Shown: piece by piece, positions 48,166-55,935 of the stretch
Layout of the letters: the number at the start of each line of letters is the position of its first letter
Position numbering within the stretch: the stretch's first letter is position 1
Virus record (IMG/VR): IMGVR_UViG_3300042392_002002
Coordinates: 1 to 57,657 of that record
Strand: one strand, 5' to 3'
DNA length: 57,657 nt
From: a virus
The notes under the pieces: model-generated
What the model was told of the DNA's origin: nothing
The model's database searches: none
The model's input: the letters and a program-made list of their open reading frames with translations, nothing else
Translations under genes and position numbers: made by a program

Positions 48166-49145
48166 TTTCCAAATCCTACTTTTTTAAATTCTTTAATTGT
48201 TGGTGCTTTTTTTAATCCTTCGAGGTTATCCATCACTTCCTCAAATTCTCTTCCCATAACTATAGTTGAAATTACAACTTCTTTCAAGTGTGAAAGAGAC
48301 ATTCCTTCAGTTCTTTTTACCCATTCATCAATATTAACATTTTTCAAATCATCTTCTGTTAATTTGTGACGGATATAAGCGTTTCTAATCTCTTCGTTTG
48401 GAAGTTCCACTTTGTATCGTCTATCAAAACGAGATGGTCTGTTTGTGATACGGTCTTGTAGTTTCTCAGGATAGTTTGTTGTTGCAATATAAACAACGTC
48501 TTCAATTTGTTTCACACCGTCAAGAATGTTTAATAACTTACTTGTCGCATGATTATTTTCGCCGGCAATTGAATCAATATCTTCCAACAAAACAATTAAA
48601 GGTCTGTTGGTTTCAATTTTTCTAAATGTTGCAATGAAATCAATAAAGTATTCAACATCGTCATGATCTTTAATGTTTAGAATAATCCCATCATTTTCAA
48701 TTAGTTGTTTTGAAATTAACTGTATGATTCCTGACTTACCACATCCTGGTTCACCATACATTAGAATCCCACGCTTATGAACAAAATTATATTCTCTATA
48801 TTTGTCACGACGATCCCAAAAATTTTGGATATCCTTGAGGATATCTTGGATCTCATATGAAGGTAATTGGTATAACTCATCTGTTTTAAATGGTTGTTTT
48901 TTTATTGTGTTACAATTTAATTGTCTATTGTAAATGATTTCATAAATTCCAGCCGGAACTTTTGGGACGGATGTAAATGCGGGGGCAAATTCTTCGTCTT
49001 GTAAAGTTCCCCAACATGTTGGTGAATTAGTTGGTGTCTTTGTGTCATCGTTTTTAATAAATCTATTTCTTGTCATTTCTATATTATCCATTTCTTCAAT
49101 CATTTTTAACTCTTCAATATAATCATCAATTTCGTTTTCTCTCAT
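48162..49145 (-). CDS. AAA+ ATPase
   Basis: 327 residues. The ATPase core follows an N-terminal ~90-residue region: Walker A GEPGCGKS (131-138), Walker B LIVLLEDIDS (183-192), sensor 1 Asn in ATTNYPEKL (near 224), and the Arg region NRPSRFDRRYKV (235-246). The lid is present (GMSLSHLKEVVISTIVMGRE). The arrangement resembles FtsH/BCS1/Cdc48-type AAA proteins without a protease domain. It would use ATP to remodel a protein or nucleic-acid complex. A membrane microprotein overlaps its end. Confidence 0.9.
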   Translation of the reverse strand: MRENEIDDYIEELKMIEEMDNIEMTRNRFIKNDDTKTPTNSPTCWGTLQDEEFAPAFTSVPKVPAGIYEIIYNRQLNCNTIKKQPFKTDELYQLPSYEIQDILKDIQNFWDRRDKYREYNFVHKRGILMYGEPGCGKSGIIQLISKQLIENDGIILNIKDHDDVEYFIDFIATFRKIETNRPLIVLLEDIDSIAGENNHATSKLLNILDGVKQIEDVVYIATTNYPEKLQDRITNRPSRFDRRYKVELPNEEIRNAYIRHKLTEDDLKNVNIDEWVKRTEGMSLSHLKEVVISTIVMGREFEEVMDNLEGLKKAPTIKEFKKVGFGK

Positions 49146-49165
49146 TGTATAATATTTTTTTAATT

Positions 49166-49360
49166 TTATGTTTCTGTTTCTGTTTCGTTTAATGATGTTC
49201 CAAGTATATATAATTCAAAAAATATGGTAATTACTATAGGGAAAAACCCACTAAATAACCACCAATTAAGTGGATTATAATCATTCTCAATCACTAACAT
49301 TATGGAATACCACAAAAAGTTTTTTGAAAAGAATGCAAATTTGTTTAAATCTTGTTTCAT
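49166..49360 (-). CDS. Small membrane protein
   Basis: 64 residues. NFLWYSIMLVIENDYN and WWLFSGFFPIVITIFFELYI are hydrophobic; likely two TMs, then SLNETETET. No family recognised. 20 nt upstream of the AAA ATPase start. Confidence 0.55.
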   Translation of the reverse strand: MKQDLNKFAFFSKNFLWYSIMLVIENDYNPLNWWLFSGFFPIVITIFFELYILGTSLNETETET

Positions 49361-49402
49361 TTTATTTAAATGTAATTAAAAAAGTGAACTAATCAATTCA
49401 AT

Positions 49403-49603
49403 TTATTTATAGTTAAGTTTTTTAATTAGATCTATAAAAACATTTTGTTCTGTGTTGTGTTCACCCAAGTTATAGTTAGTTCGTTTACCTGATTGTGAAC
49501 ATATTGACATCATTAAAAATCCAAGTTCGGATATATAAAACCCAATAAGTTCATGTTCTTCAGAGTTTAAAATTAATTTAGGGGTGTTTTTTTTATTTTC
49601 CAT
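49403..49603 (-). CDS. Small hypothetical protein
   Basis: 66 residues. Short strand-rich sequence (LILNSEEHELIGFYISELGF, LMMSICSQSGKRTNYNL) with a helical end. No family recognised. Confidence 0.52.
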   Translation of the reverse strand: MENKKNTPKLILNSEEHELIGFYISELGFLMMSICSQSGKRTNYNLGEHNTEQNVFIDLIKKLNYK

Positions 49604-49645
49604 TATCTTAATACGTATTAATTTTTTTTAATTTAATAGTAAGTA

Positions 49646-49674
49646 ATAAAAGTGACTCCATCAATGGGAGTCAC
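49646..49674 (-). terminator. Intrinsic terminator overlapping the RNA ligase stop
   Basis: GTGACTCC (49652-49659) pairs with GGAGTCAC (49667-49674); the stop codon of the RNA ligase lies in the loop and a short T-run follows. Confidence 0.65.
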
Positions 49675-50794
49675 CTACATTATTTTTTTCACAGAATATA
49701 CTATAATCAGGGTTGATCACTTTACCTACTTTGTGTCTATCACCAGTAACAGATTTAACAACAACACCTTCGTGTGGAACTTTGGTTCCCTCTATATTGT
49801 TATTGAATACGTATTTATCTTGTTTTTCTTTAGACCAAGTCCCCAAATAAAGAACCTCAACTCTTTGTAATCCCAAAGATTTGAAAACGTTCTTTTCATC
49901 GTAATAAGGTCGGTAATTACCATTTAACTCAACATCAAAACCAGCAAATTTAACATCAGTTAAACCATAATCATAATTTTTTTGTATACCATGACCATAT
50001 ATCTCACCATAGATGATTAACCCATCACCCAAATAGTCAGGACTACCATATGTCTTAACATAATCCCATAGTTTATCTTTTATTTTGTAATTATCTGCGA
50101 TTGTTTTCCATACATCTGATTTGTAAAACCCTTGAGAGTCAGAACCTTTCTCTACGTTGTGAGATCCATAAACATATTCGTAGTTAGCCCATTTGTTTCC
50201 AAATAACTTTCTTACATAATCCCACAAGGATAATCTTTTCTTTTTAACGATACCATAACGAGCATTTGTTCCGTGAAGTTTACGAGTAAAAGTAACTATG
50301 TCTTCCTCGTTAAACATTTCAGGTACATTCTTTAAGTTGGGAAACTTGTAGTAAACATGGAAGTTAGGGTTTTGGTGGTATTTGAATTTTCTACCCCCAC
50401 TTAACTGGACCATTTTAACTGGTGGTTCGTATTTAGTGACATTAAGTAAACCCATCATATCTTGTCCATCAACAAAACCATTGATAGATATTTCTGATTT
50501 AAATGTATATTTTAAAGATATGATTAAACACTCTGAGTAAACTCCACGAAGTTTAACAGTTCTAACTCTCTGACCCTTTCTTAAGTAACCAGTTACACCA
50601 ATTAAGTCGGATAACTCAACAGGTATAACCGCATCGGTGGTCGCAACAACAACCAAATCATCAACTTTATATTCTCCTTTTTTAGTTATGGCATTCCAAC
50701 CATTAACCATAACAAGTTCTATGTTATCTGCCCCTTCTATTGGCTTAACCTCTCCGATTGCACCAACATAACATACACTATTTAAATTTTCCAT
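49661..50794 (-). CDS. RNA ligase (DraRnl/Rnl5-type) with N-terminal OB-like domain
   Basis: 377 residues. Residues ~1-120 form an OB-fold-like domain (IGEVKPIEGADNIELVMVNG, GQRVRTVKLRGVYSECLII). The nucleotidyltransferase domain has motif I RKLHGTNARYG with the AMP-accepting Lys172, YGEIYGHG (Glu264), EGVVVKSV (342-349) and KVGKVIN (motif V). This layout fits the Deinococcus-type RNA ligase family (TIGR02306), which seals RNA ends through ligase-AMP and RNA-AMP. Next to the cyclic-phosphate receiver-like protein, it suggests RNA repair, for instance of tRNAs cut by host anticodon nucleases. Confidence 0.9.
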   Translation of the reverse strand: MENLNSVCYVGAIGEVKPIEGADNIELVMVNGWNAITKKGEYKVDDLVVVATTDAVIPVELSDLIGVTGYLRKGQRVRTVKLRGVYSECLIISLKYTFKSEISINGFVDGQDMMGLLNVTKYEPPVKMVQLSGGRKFKYHQNPNFHVYYKFPNLKNVPEMFNEEDIVTFTRKLHGTNARYGIVKKKRLSLWDYVRKLFGNKWANYEYVYGSHNVEKGSDSQGFYKSDVWKTIADNYKIKDKLWDYVKTYGSPDYLGDGLIIYGEIYGHGIQKNYDYGLTDVKFAGFDVELNGNYRPYYDEKNVFKSLGLQRVEVLYLGTWSKEKQDKYVFNNNIEGTKVPHEGVVVKSVTGDRHKVGKVINPDYSIFCEKNNVGDSH

Positions 50795-50797
50795 TTC

Positions 50798-51058
50798 TTA
50801 TACTTTTTCAAATTCTTCTTTAACTAAATTTATTTCTTCATCCAACTTTTCAAGTTCTTTGATCATCATTTCTTTTATAATCTCTTTATCATATAATCCC
50901 ACTTCACCTGGCGTTCGGAATTTACCTCCATACGTATAATTAATCTTAACCGCCAAACTACAAGATTTAAGTGCGGATTCCAATTTATGTTTCCGTGTTT
51001 TTAACCTTTCAAGGTTTTCTTTAACTTTTTTTGCTTGTTCAAATTTTTCTAATTCCAT
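50798..51058 (-). CDS. Coiled-coil small protein in the RNA-repair block
   Basis: 86 residues from the ATG at 51058 (MELEKFEQAKKVKENLERLK); a longer frame would overlap the upstream gene. Two helices flank a short loop (LAVKINYTYGGKFRTPGEVG). Only 3 nt separate it from the RNA ligase. Function unknown; possible adaptor. Confidence 0.6.
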   Translation of the reverse strand: MELEKFEQAKKVKENLERLKTRKHKLESALKSCSLAVKINYTYGGKFRTPGEVGLYDKEIIKEMMIKELEKLDEEINLVKEEFEKV

Positions 51059-51068
51059 AATTTTATTT

Positions 51069-51479
51069 TTATACTGTATGTTCAATTTTAACTCTTACAC
51101 AATTTTGTTCCATTCTATTCAAGTGTCGGTAATTGTTGATGTAACCCATCATGTTTCCACTACCCACCGCATTTGCTGAATGAACCACAACTTCAACAAT
51201 ATGTTTACCATCTAACCATTGATTCACTAACCACTTGGTGCAATCCATACCAGTTTTTTCTGTTATATTATCGTAATTGATGGTGTAGTTTTTTACAACG
51301 CCGTAGTGCCATTCTCTCATTGCACTATCACCCAAATCGTGATCCAATGAAATTAGTTCAATGTTCTCTAAACCAATTTCATTTATCTTACTAACAAATT
51401 CATCATAAGAACGAACAACCACCCAACTTGGATCTACCGGTGTACGAACATCATCTAGATAGATTTTTACTTTTGTCAT
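51069..51479 (-). CDS. Cyclic-phosphate processing receiver-like (cREC) protein
   Basis: 136 residues. VKIYLDDVRTPVDPSWVVVR (D-D-x-R), LISLDHDLGDSAM, GMDCTKWLVNQWLDGKH and VVVHSANAVGSGNMMGYINN match the receiver-like domain predicted to act on cyclic-phosphate RNA ends in RNA-repair systems. The conserved H-S-A-N and L-D-H-D-L-G are intact. It would prepare 2',3'-cyclic phosphate ends for the ligase downstream. Confidence 0.82.
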   Translation of the reverse strand: MTKVKIYLDDVRTPVDPSWVVVRSYDEFVSKINEIGLENIELISLDHDLGDSAMREWHYGVVKNYTINYDNITEKTGMDCTKWLVNQWLDGKHIVEVVVHSANAVGSGNMMGYINNYRHLNRMEQNCVRVKIEHTV

Positions 51480-51492
51480 AATTTTTTATTTT

Positions 51493-52017
51493 TTAATCTT
51501 CACCATCTTCTTCAGAATATTTTACCTTCATAGATCTTGGTTCAGTAAAATCCCATGTCTTACTTTCAAACCCTGTAACCCATTCATTAAGATCTTCTCT
51601 TGTCCAAATTGGCGCAAAAGAAGGGCGATATTTAAATGGTAAATTTTTACTTTCATCCCACTCATCAAGTCGTTGTGTTACATCATCAATAAAGTTTTTT
51701 TCTTTGTTGTATTTAACCCAGTCACGGTAATCATCTTCTGATTTAATAAACATAACGTCACCATAATTTTGAAACTCCATTTCAGGAAATTCTAAATTTG
51801 GATTGTTGGTATAAACATCAACAATACCATTGTCACCATAATATGAATCACAAAGTTCTTTTAAACCATATAAACTACTTGGTTTTTCTTCCCATACACT
51901 ACCAAACTGACGAACAGAACAGATATACAAATACCCATCTTCATAGGAATGTATTTTTCCTTGAATTTCATTTCTTAATGAAATAAGTTCGTCCATTGTT
52001 AGTTTGTCTAAATTCAT
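51493..52017 (-). CDS. Hypothetical protein
   Basis: 174 residues. N-terminal helix (LDKLTMDELISLRNEIQGKI) then a Trp/Tyr-rich, acidic body (VKYNKEKNFIDDVTQRLDEW, FAPIWTREDLNEWVTGFESK). No family recognised. Overlaps the upstream gene by 4 nt (ATGA). Confidence 0.62.
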   Translation of the reverse strand: MNLDKLTMDELISLRNEIQGKIHSYEDGYLYICSVRQFGSVWEEKPSSLYGLKELCDSYYGDNGIVDVYTNNPNLEFPEMEFQNYGDVMFIKSEDDYRDWVKYNKEKNFIDDVTQRLDEWDESKNLPFKYRPSFAPIWTREDLNEWVTGFESKTWDFTEPRSMKVKYSEEDGED

Positions 52018-52319
52018 TTTGCGTATTTTCTTATTAGTTTGAATATCTCTGTAATATCAGTAAATTCAGATGGTGGACTATCGTTTCTACCTGGTAAAAA
52101 TATTAATGTAAACCCGTGATTCCCTTCAAACTTTTCAGTAACTCTTTTACCACAGATCTCATCAATATAAACCCAAGGAAAGTTTCCTGATAGTTTTACA
52201 TCAATACCGATTTTTTTTAATCTTTCTACAAATACCGTGATTTTATCACCAGTTAATTTTGTGCTTGTTTCTGTTTCCATATCTACATATGTTCCAAATT
52301 TAGTTTCTATTGTTTTCAT
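52014..52319 (-). CDS. Small hypothetical protein
   Basis: 101 residues. Alternating strands and helices (DKITVFVERLKKIGIDVKLS, NFPWVYIDEICGKRVTEKFE, GFTLIFLPGR) suggest a small alpha/beta domain. Family not recognised. 14 nt after the upstream gene. Confidence 0.6.
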   Translation of the reverse strand: MKTIETKFGTYVDMETETSTKLTGDKITVFVERLKKIGIDVKLSGNFPWVYIDEICGKRVTEKFEGNHGFTLIFLPGRNDSPPSEFTDITEIFKLIRKYAK

Positions 52320-52333
52320 AACAATTTATTATT

Positions 52334-52510
52334 TTAAAAATCTTCACCTAAAGATTTTATTTCATCCCTTAACTTGGCACACTCATCATAATTCTCTTTT
52401 TCAAGATTTAGTACCATAAATGCTTTTAACCATTGAATATACACATCTTTATCCATATGAAAATTGTCACCATTTTTTACATTAATTTCTATTTTATCTT
52501 CTTTTTCCAT
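52334..52510 (-). CDS. UVR-motif microprotein
   Basis: 58 residues from the ATG at 52510. A strand (KIEINVKNGDNFHMDKDVYI) is followed by LNLEKENYDECAKLRDEIKS, which matches the UVR motif through which UvrB and UvrC bind. It may partner with, or compete against, host Uvr proteins or the phage UvrC-like enzyme. The TATATTTG box is exactly 4 nt before the ATG; an upstream in-frame start would run over the promoter. Confidence 0.65.
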   Translation of the reverse strand: MEKEDKIEINVKNGDNFHMDKDVYIQWLKAFMVLNLEKENYDECAKLRDEIKSLGEDF

Positions 52511-52514
52511 TCCA

Positions 52515-52522
52515 CAAATATA
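52515..52522 (-). promoter_or_regulatory. Host-type -7 box TATATTTG
   Basis: TATATTTG on the minus strand, exactly 4 nt before the ATG at 52510. Confidence 0.65.
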
Positions 52523-52558
52523 CATATTATTTTCTAATAATGTTTACTACTTCTATTA

Positions 52559-53245
52559 TTAATTTAATTTTTCACCTATTCTAACTATACCTTCAACTCT
52601 TGCAATGTTATTTGAACAATCGTCATGAGTTTCTTTTACACCATTTTGGATGATGTCATCAACACCCCACTTAGCAGTACGCCGTAGTGTGCCAATAGTC
52701 TCTTTCACCCCATTTTGAATGGTGTTTTCAATTTTAGAATCTTGACTCATTATTGTACTTTTGGTAAGTTTCACCCCATTTTGAATGGTGTCTTCAACGT
52801 CAGAGTCATCAGGCCTCAATCCCTCCTCGGTGTGTTTCACCCCATTTTGAATGGTGTCTTCAACGCTGAGTAACTCTTTATATAATACACTAGAGATATC
52901 TTTCACTCCATTTTGAATAACGTCTTCAACATATTGGTCTTGATCGAAAAATGGGTCAAAAGCCTCTTCAACCTTTGGCATTCCCAAAAATCTTGACTCA
53001 AACCATTTTTGAATAAGGTCTTTATCTTCAACACAATCCAAACCAATTAACTCCATCTCATCTTTAAAGAAGTTATAGTTATACCATAGAGTTTGGTCTT
53101 TAGTGTATTCAACAACCCATTTCATCTCATTGGTAAAGATTAACCACAAACTATCGTTATGATTATATCTATCAACCCCTTGACTTGCATCGTCAAACAA
53201 TTTAAAGATAATTTTTTCTAATTTTTTTCCTGTTGGGTTTATCAT
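52559..53245 (-). CDS. Protein with tandem VEDTIQNGVK repeats
   Basis: 228 residues. Residues 1 to ~100 are a globular, Trp-rich domain (RYNHNDSLWLIFTNEMKWVV). From ~105 the decapeptide (V/I)E(D/N)TIQNGVK recurs about every 22 residues (six copies, the last degenerate: VEGIVRIGEK), separated by 12-13 unrelated residues (such as HTEEGLRPDDSD and LTKSTIMSQDSK). At the DNA level this looks like a CRISPR array, but the frame stays open throughout. Function unknown; overlaps the upstream gene as ATGA. Confidence 0.65.
   Translation of the reverse strand: MINPTGKKLEKIIFKLFDDASQGVDRYNHNDSLWLIFTNEMKWVVEYTKDQTLWYNYNFFKDEMELIGLDCVEDKDLIQKWFESRFLGMPKVEEAFDPFFDQDQYVEDVIQNGVKDISSVLYKELLSVEDTIQNGVKHTEEGLRPDDSDVEDTIQNGVKLTKSTIMSQDSKIENTIQNGVKETIGTLRRTAKWGVDDIIQNGVKETHDDCSNNIARVEGIVRIGEKLN
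52567..52930. repeat. Six 31-bp repeats at 66-bp period with unique spacers
   Basis: Repeat units start at 52567, 52633, 52702, 52768, 52834 and 52900 (periods 66, 69, 66, 66, 66). Copies at 52768 and 52834 are identical over 31 bp; the outer ones are degenerate. Each contains a dyad (CACC...ATT-TTG-AAT-GGTG). The 35-38-bp spacers are unrelated. All lengths are multiples of 3 and no stop occurs, so coding constraint explains the frame. No cas gene nearby. Confidence 0.75.
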
Positions 53246-53463
53246 CTTAACACATATGAATGAATTACTATTACTAATTTACCATCGAATAATGCTCGGT
53301 CCGTTTGAATGTCAATATCCATCATACCCAAGTCTTCCTTGAGTCTATTAGCTTGAACTTCAACCTCGTGTTCAGCATCTTTTTCATTTTTGAAAAACCC
53401 AAAGTAGGAATCACAAGATCCAGTCTTATCACACACTCCGTAAATTACTTCTCTTTCTTTCAT
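53242..53463 (-). CDS. Small hypothetical protein
   Basis: 73 residues. VIYGVCDKTGSCDSYFGFFK then KDAEHEVEVQANRLKEDLG; small alpha/beta sequence with two Cys. No family recognised. Overlaps the repeat-protein gene as ATGA. Confidence 0.58.
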   Translation of the reverse strand: MKEREVIYGVCDKTGSCDSYFGFFKNEKDAEHEVEVQANRLKEDLGMMDIDIQTDRALFDGKLVIVIHSYVLR

Positions 53464-53481
53464 CTTTTTTTTAAATTATTA

Positions 53482-53652
53482 TCATATACTTCTTAACAAC
53501 CCTTTTTTATAATCCATGTAATCTTTCTCATACTTATATGGCCAAGCGATTAAATAAGTGTTTCTTTCACTCTTTGGATAAGTAAAAAGATTGTTTTTTA
53601 ATTTTTTTTTAAGCTTTCTCGGTAATCTGAACTTTTTGTTTTTTTGATCCAT
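53482..53652 (-). CDS. 56-residue basic microprotein
   Basis: MDQKNKKFRLPRKLKKKLKN then NLFTYPKSERNTYLIAWPYK and YEKDYMDYKKGLLRSI. Very basic start, Tyr-rich end. It begins inside the 3' end of the Cys-rich gene (44-nt overlap) in another frame. Coding-like composition; function unknown. Confidence 0.5.
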   Translation of the reverse strand: MDQKNKKFRLPRKLKKKLKNNLFTYPKSERNTYLIAWPYKYEKDYMDYKKGLLRSI

Positions 53653-53809
53653 AACATTCTAATTTTATATTTTTAACATTCCATAAATCTTTAACCCCTT
53701 CGGTCATATGACAATTATGTTTTTTACCAGTCCTTTGACCAAATTCAACAATCGTATCATTATGACGATTACGAATAACGTGGGGACATTCTTTGCATGG
53801 ATTTATCAT
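53609..53809 (-). CDS. Small Cys-rich protein
   Basis: 66 residues from the ATG at 53809 (MINPCKECPHVIRNRHND). PCKECP, KKHNCHMTEG and LECYGSKK form a small Cys/His metal-binding site of the P-C-x-x-C-P type found in phage and actinobacterial proteins (DUF6283-like, tentative). A host-type box precedes the start by 6 nt; a longer frame would run through it. Confidence 0.6.
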   Translation of the reverse strand: MINPCKECPHVIRNRHNDTIVEFGQRTGKKHNCHMTEGVKDLWNVKNIKLECYGSKKQKVQITEKA

Positions 53810-53815
53810 ATAAGA

Positions 53816-53823
53816 CAAAGATA
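53816..53823 (-). promoter_or_regulatory. Host-type -7 box TATCTTTG
   Basis: TATCTTTG on the minus strand, 6 nt before the ATG at 53809. Confidence 0.55.
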
Positions 53824-53844
53824 ATAAAATTTTTCTAATAAAAA

Positions 53845-53872
53845 CAAAAACCCCCATTTTTTATTTGGGGGC
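53845..53872 (-). terminator. Intrinsic terminator after the T9SS-type gene
   Basis: CCCCCA (53851-53856) pairs with TGGGGG (53866-53871); T5 follows on the minus strand. Confidence 0.75.
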
Positions 53873-53908
53873 TTTATATTCTTTTATTAAATATTTTAGA
53901 AATCCTAA

Positions 53909-55777
53909 TTACCTTATAATTCTTTTTATACTTCCGTCCTCATAAATTTCTATAATTATTCCGGTTGCATTCTCATTAACCTCTTGACCCGCTAAATTAA
54001 TTCTCTTAGCAATGATGTTTATTCTATCTCTATTGTTGATCGCTATTGGTCCAAATACCTCATCCACACCATCTATATCGTATTGATGTAATCTGTAGTA
54101 GTTGATAACTTGAGATACATCTTTATCTTCTAAACTATAATCTATTTTTTGAGTTGAGTTACCAGCAGATTGTACTTGTCCAATATCACTCCATTTAAAA
54201 CCATCCACACTCTTTTCAATAATAAAGTGACTACTATTATGTTCAGACGCTGTTGACCAATATAACATATTTGAGTTAACTTGTTTCTTACCTTCAAACG
54301 ATAACAATTCAATAGGTAATGCAGACATTCTAGTTACAGAAACATCTCTACATACACTTACTGTTCCACATAGTGAGTTTGTATTAACGTGTATGTATAA
54401 GGTATTATTGTTTGTCGGAGTAAAGGATAATGGTCCTAATCCAACAGCAACAACAGTTCCATTATATGCTCCACTTCTTACTGTTATCCAATCAGTTGCA
54501 ACCGTAGTCATAGCAATATATGGTGTTCCTACCACGGCTCCACTCCAAGTTGAGTATTCACCAGCAAACTGACAAGGTACGGTAGTGTATGATATTCCAC
54601 CAAATACAGGTAAACTTTGTGTTCCATACGAAATAGTATTAATGCATGGGCCTGGTGTTGGAGGGGCAACACAATTTACATTAATAGAAAAACTACTACT
54701 TGTACTATACCCATGAACTAATATATAGTAATTTGTTCCAACCACAGAAGACCATGAATATGAGGCTGATGAACTACCACAAGCAGGACCAAAATCATCA
54801 TTACCCCCTACACAAGTTAGACTTCCGCACCCTACCCCTGAAAATACAGACATTTTACTATCCCATGCGGTAGCACAAAGATTTGCCGTCATAATTTGTC
54901 CGTTTCCTGGAATAACATACCAAACACCGGGTTGTGTTTGACTAACAGAACAAAATCCACCTTCACCCGTTCCAGAGTTAGTTGCGTTTACAGTAGTCCC
55001 TGATATTGACTGACCACAAGTAATAGATGTTGAATTACACACTAAATCATTTGATGGGGGTGGTGGTGCAGTACAAGTTAAACATTCAATATAATCTGTC
55101 CCACAAGAAGAAGCAGTTCCACAACTTGAATTTGTATTGTAATGAACGTAATAAGTCCCTGATATAGTAGCGGTCCATGTTAGTGGAGAAGGTCCTGAAG
55201 TAACCACAGTTCCTCCTGGTGTTGTGTGTCTTACTGTTATCCAACCACCTAAACTATAAGTTGATCTGTATTGTCTACCTGCAACAACACTATTAAATGT
55301 ATTGTAATCCCCTTGAAAAGTGCATGTTCCAACTGAAAAAAAACCGGGAGTTGATGGCATTGTAGCCGTTAAATACGAATAGGTATTAGTACAAGGTCCC
55401 GGTGATACTGATGCACAACTTCCCGCCACTATATGACCTCCTGAAGTTGAGGTTCCAGCAAGTGGTTGAACGGTATTGATTATGGTAGATCCTGCTCCAT
55501 TGATAACTCGTATACGCATTTCAGAAGGATATGATCCTGATGCCGTGCGGTACACTCGTATTGTTGCCCCCACTGCTGCAGAAAATGTAGAAGAAGTAGG
55601 TCCATATCCGGCGCAACTTAAATTAGATAAAACGGTTACTCCATTAACGGAAACGGCCACAGTTCCTCCGTTCCAACCATCGCCCCAAGTGTCGGTTCGT
55701 TGTATGGTATGTGAACATGATTGAGAAAATAAGAAAGATGAAAATAGGACAAAAAGTCCAACCAATATATTCTTCAT
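53909..55777 (-). CDS. Large secreted Bacteroidota-type protein with T9SS-like C-terminus
   Basis: 622 residues from the ATG at 55777, chosen for the signal peptide KNILVGLFVLFSSFLFSQ. Next is a domain with DTWGDGWNGGTVAVSVNGV, typical of secreted Bacteroidota proteins; two homologous beta domains (GWITVRHTTPGGTVV..., DWITVRSGAYNGTVV...); between them a PPC-like domain (NDLVCNSTSITCGQSISG, PGVWYVIPGNGQ). Then LPIELLSFEGKKQ and YWSTASEHNSSHFIIEKS, the usual stem before a type A sorting domain, and a short end (RINLAGQEVNENATG, GSIKRIIR) that fits such a domain. Host type IX secretion would export it. GC looks higher than its neighbours, which suggests acquisition from the host. TTATTTAT 7 nt before the ATG. 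Confidence 0.82.
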   Translation of the reverse strand: MKNILVGLFVLFSSFLFSQSCSHTIQRTDTWGDGWNGGTVAVSVNGVTVLSNLSCAGYGPTSSTFSAAVGATIRVYRTASGSYPSEMRIRVINGAGSTIINTVQPLAGTSTSGGHIVAGSCASVSPGPCTNTYSYLTATMPSTPGFFSVGTCTFQGDYNTFNSVVAGRQYRSTYSLGGWITVRHTTPGGTVVTSGPSPLTWTATISGTYYVHYNTNSSCGTASSCGTDYIECLTCTAPPPPSNDLVCNSTSITCGQSISGTTVNATNSGTGEGGFCSVSQTQPGVWYVIPGNGQIMTANLCATAWDSKMSVFSGVGCGSLTCVGGNDDFGPACGSSSASYSWSSVVGTNYYILVHGYSTSSSFSINVNCVAPPTPGPCINTISYGTQSLPVFGGISYTTVPCQFAGEYSTWSGAVVGTPYIAMTTVATDWITVRSGAYNGTVVAVGLGPLSFTPTNNNTLYIHVNTNSLCGTVSVCRDVSVTRMSALPIELLSFEGKKQVNSNMLYWSTASEHNSSHFIIEKSVDGFKWSDIGQVQSAGNSTQKIDYSLEDKDVSQVINYYRLHQYDIDGVDEVFGPIAINNRDRINIIAKRINLAGQEVNENATGIIIEIYEDGSIKRIIR

Positions 55778-55935
55778 AGTAAAAATAAATAAAATAAAAT
55801 TATTTACTCTCTTGAAGAATCTTTTTAAGAAACCCCCATATTCCACGGGCAGGTTGAGTTCACTAATAAATACGAATACAATTGGGATTAGTGGTTAATA
55901 AATCCTCGTATTGAGCAAACTATGATTTTAGTTTA

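Noticed and set aside
52567-52930. True CRISPR array
   Set aside because: The frame is open through all units, all lengths are multiples of three, outer repeats vary mainly in ways that preserve the peptide, no leader or cas gene is seen. Kept as a coding repeat with an open question.
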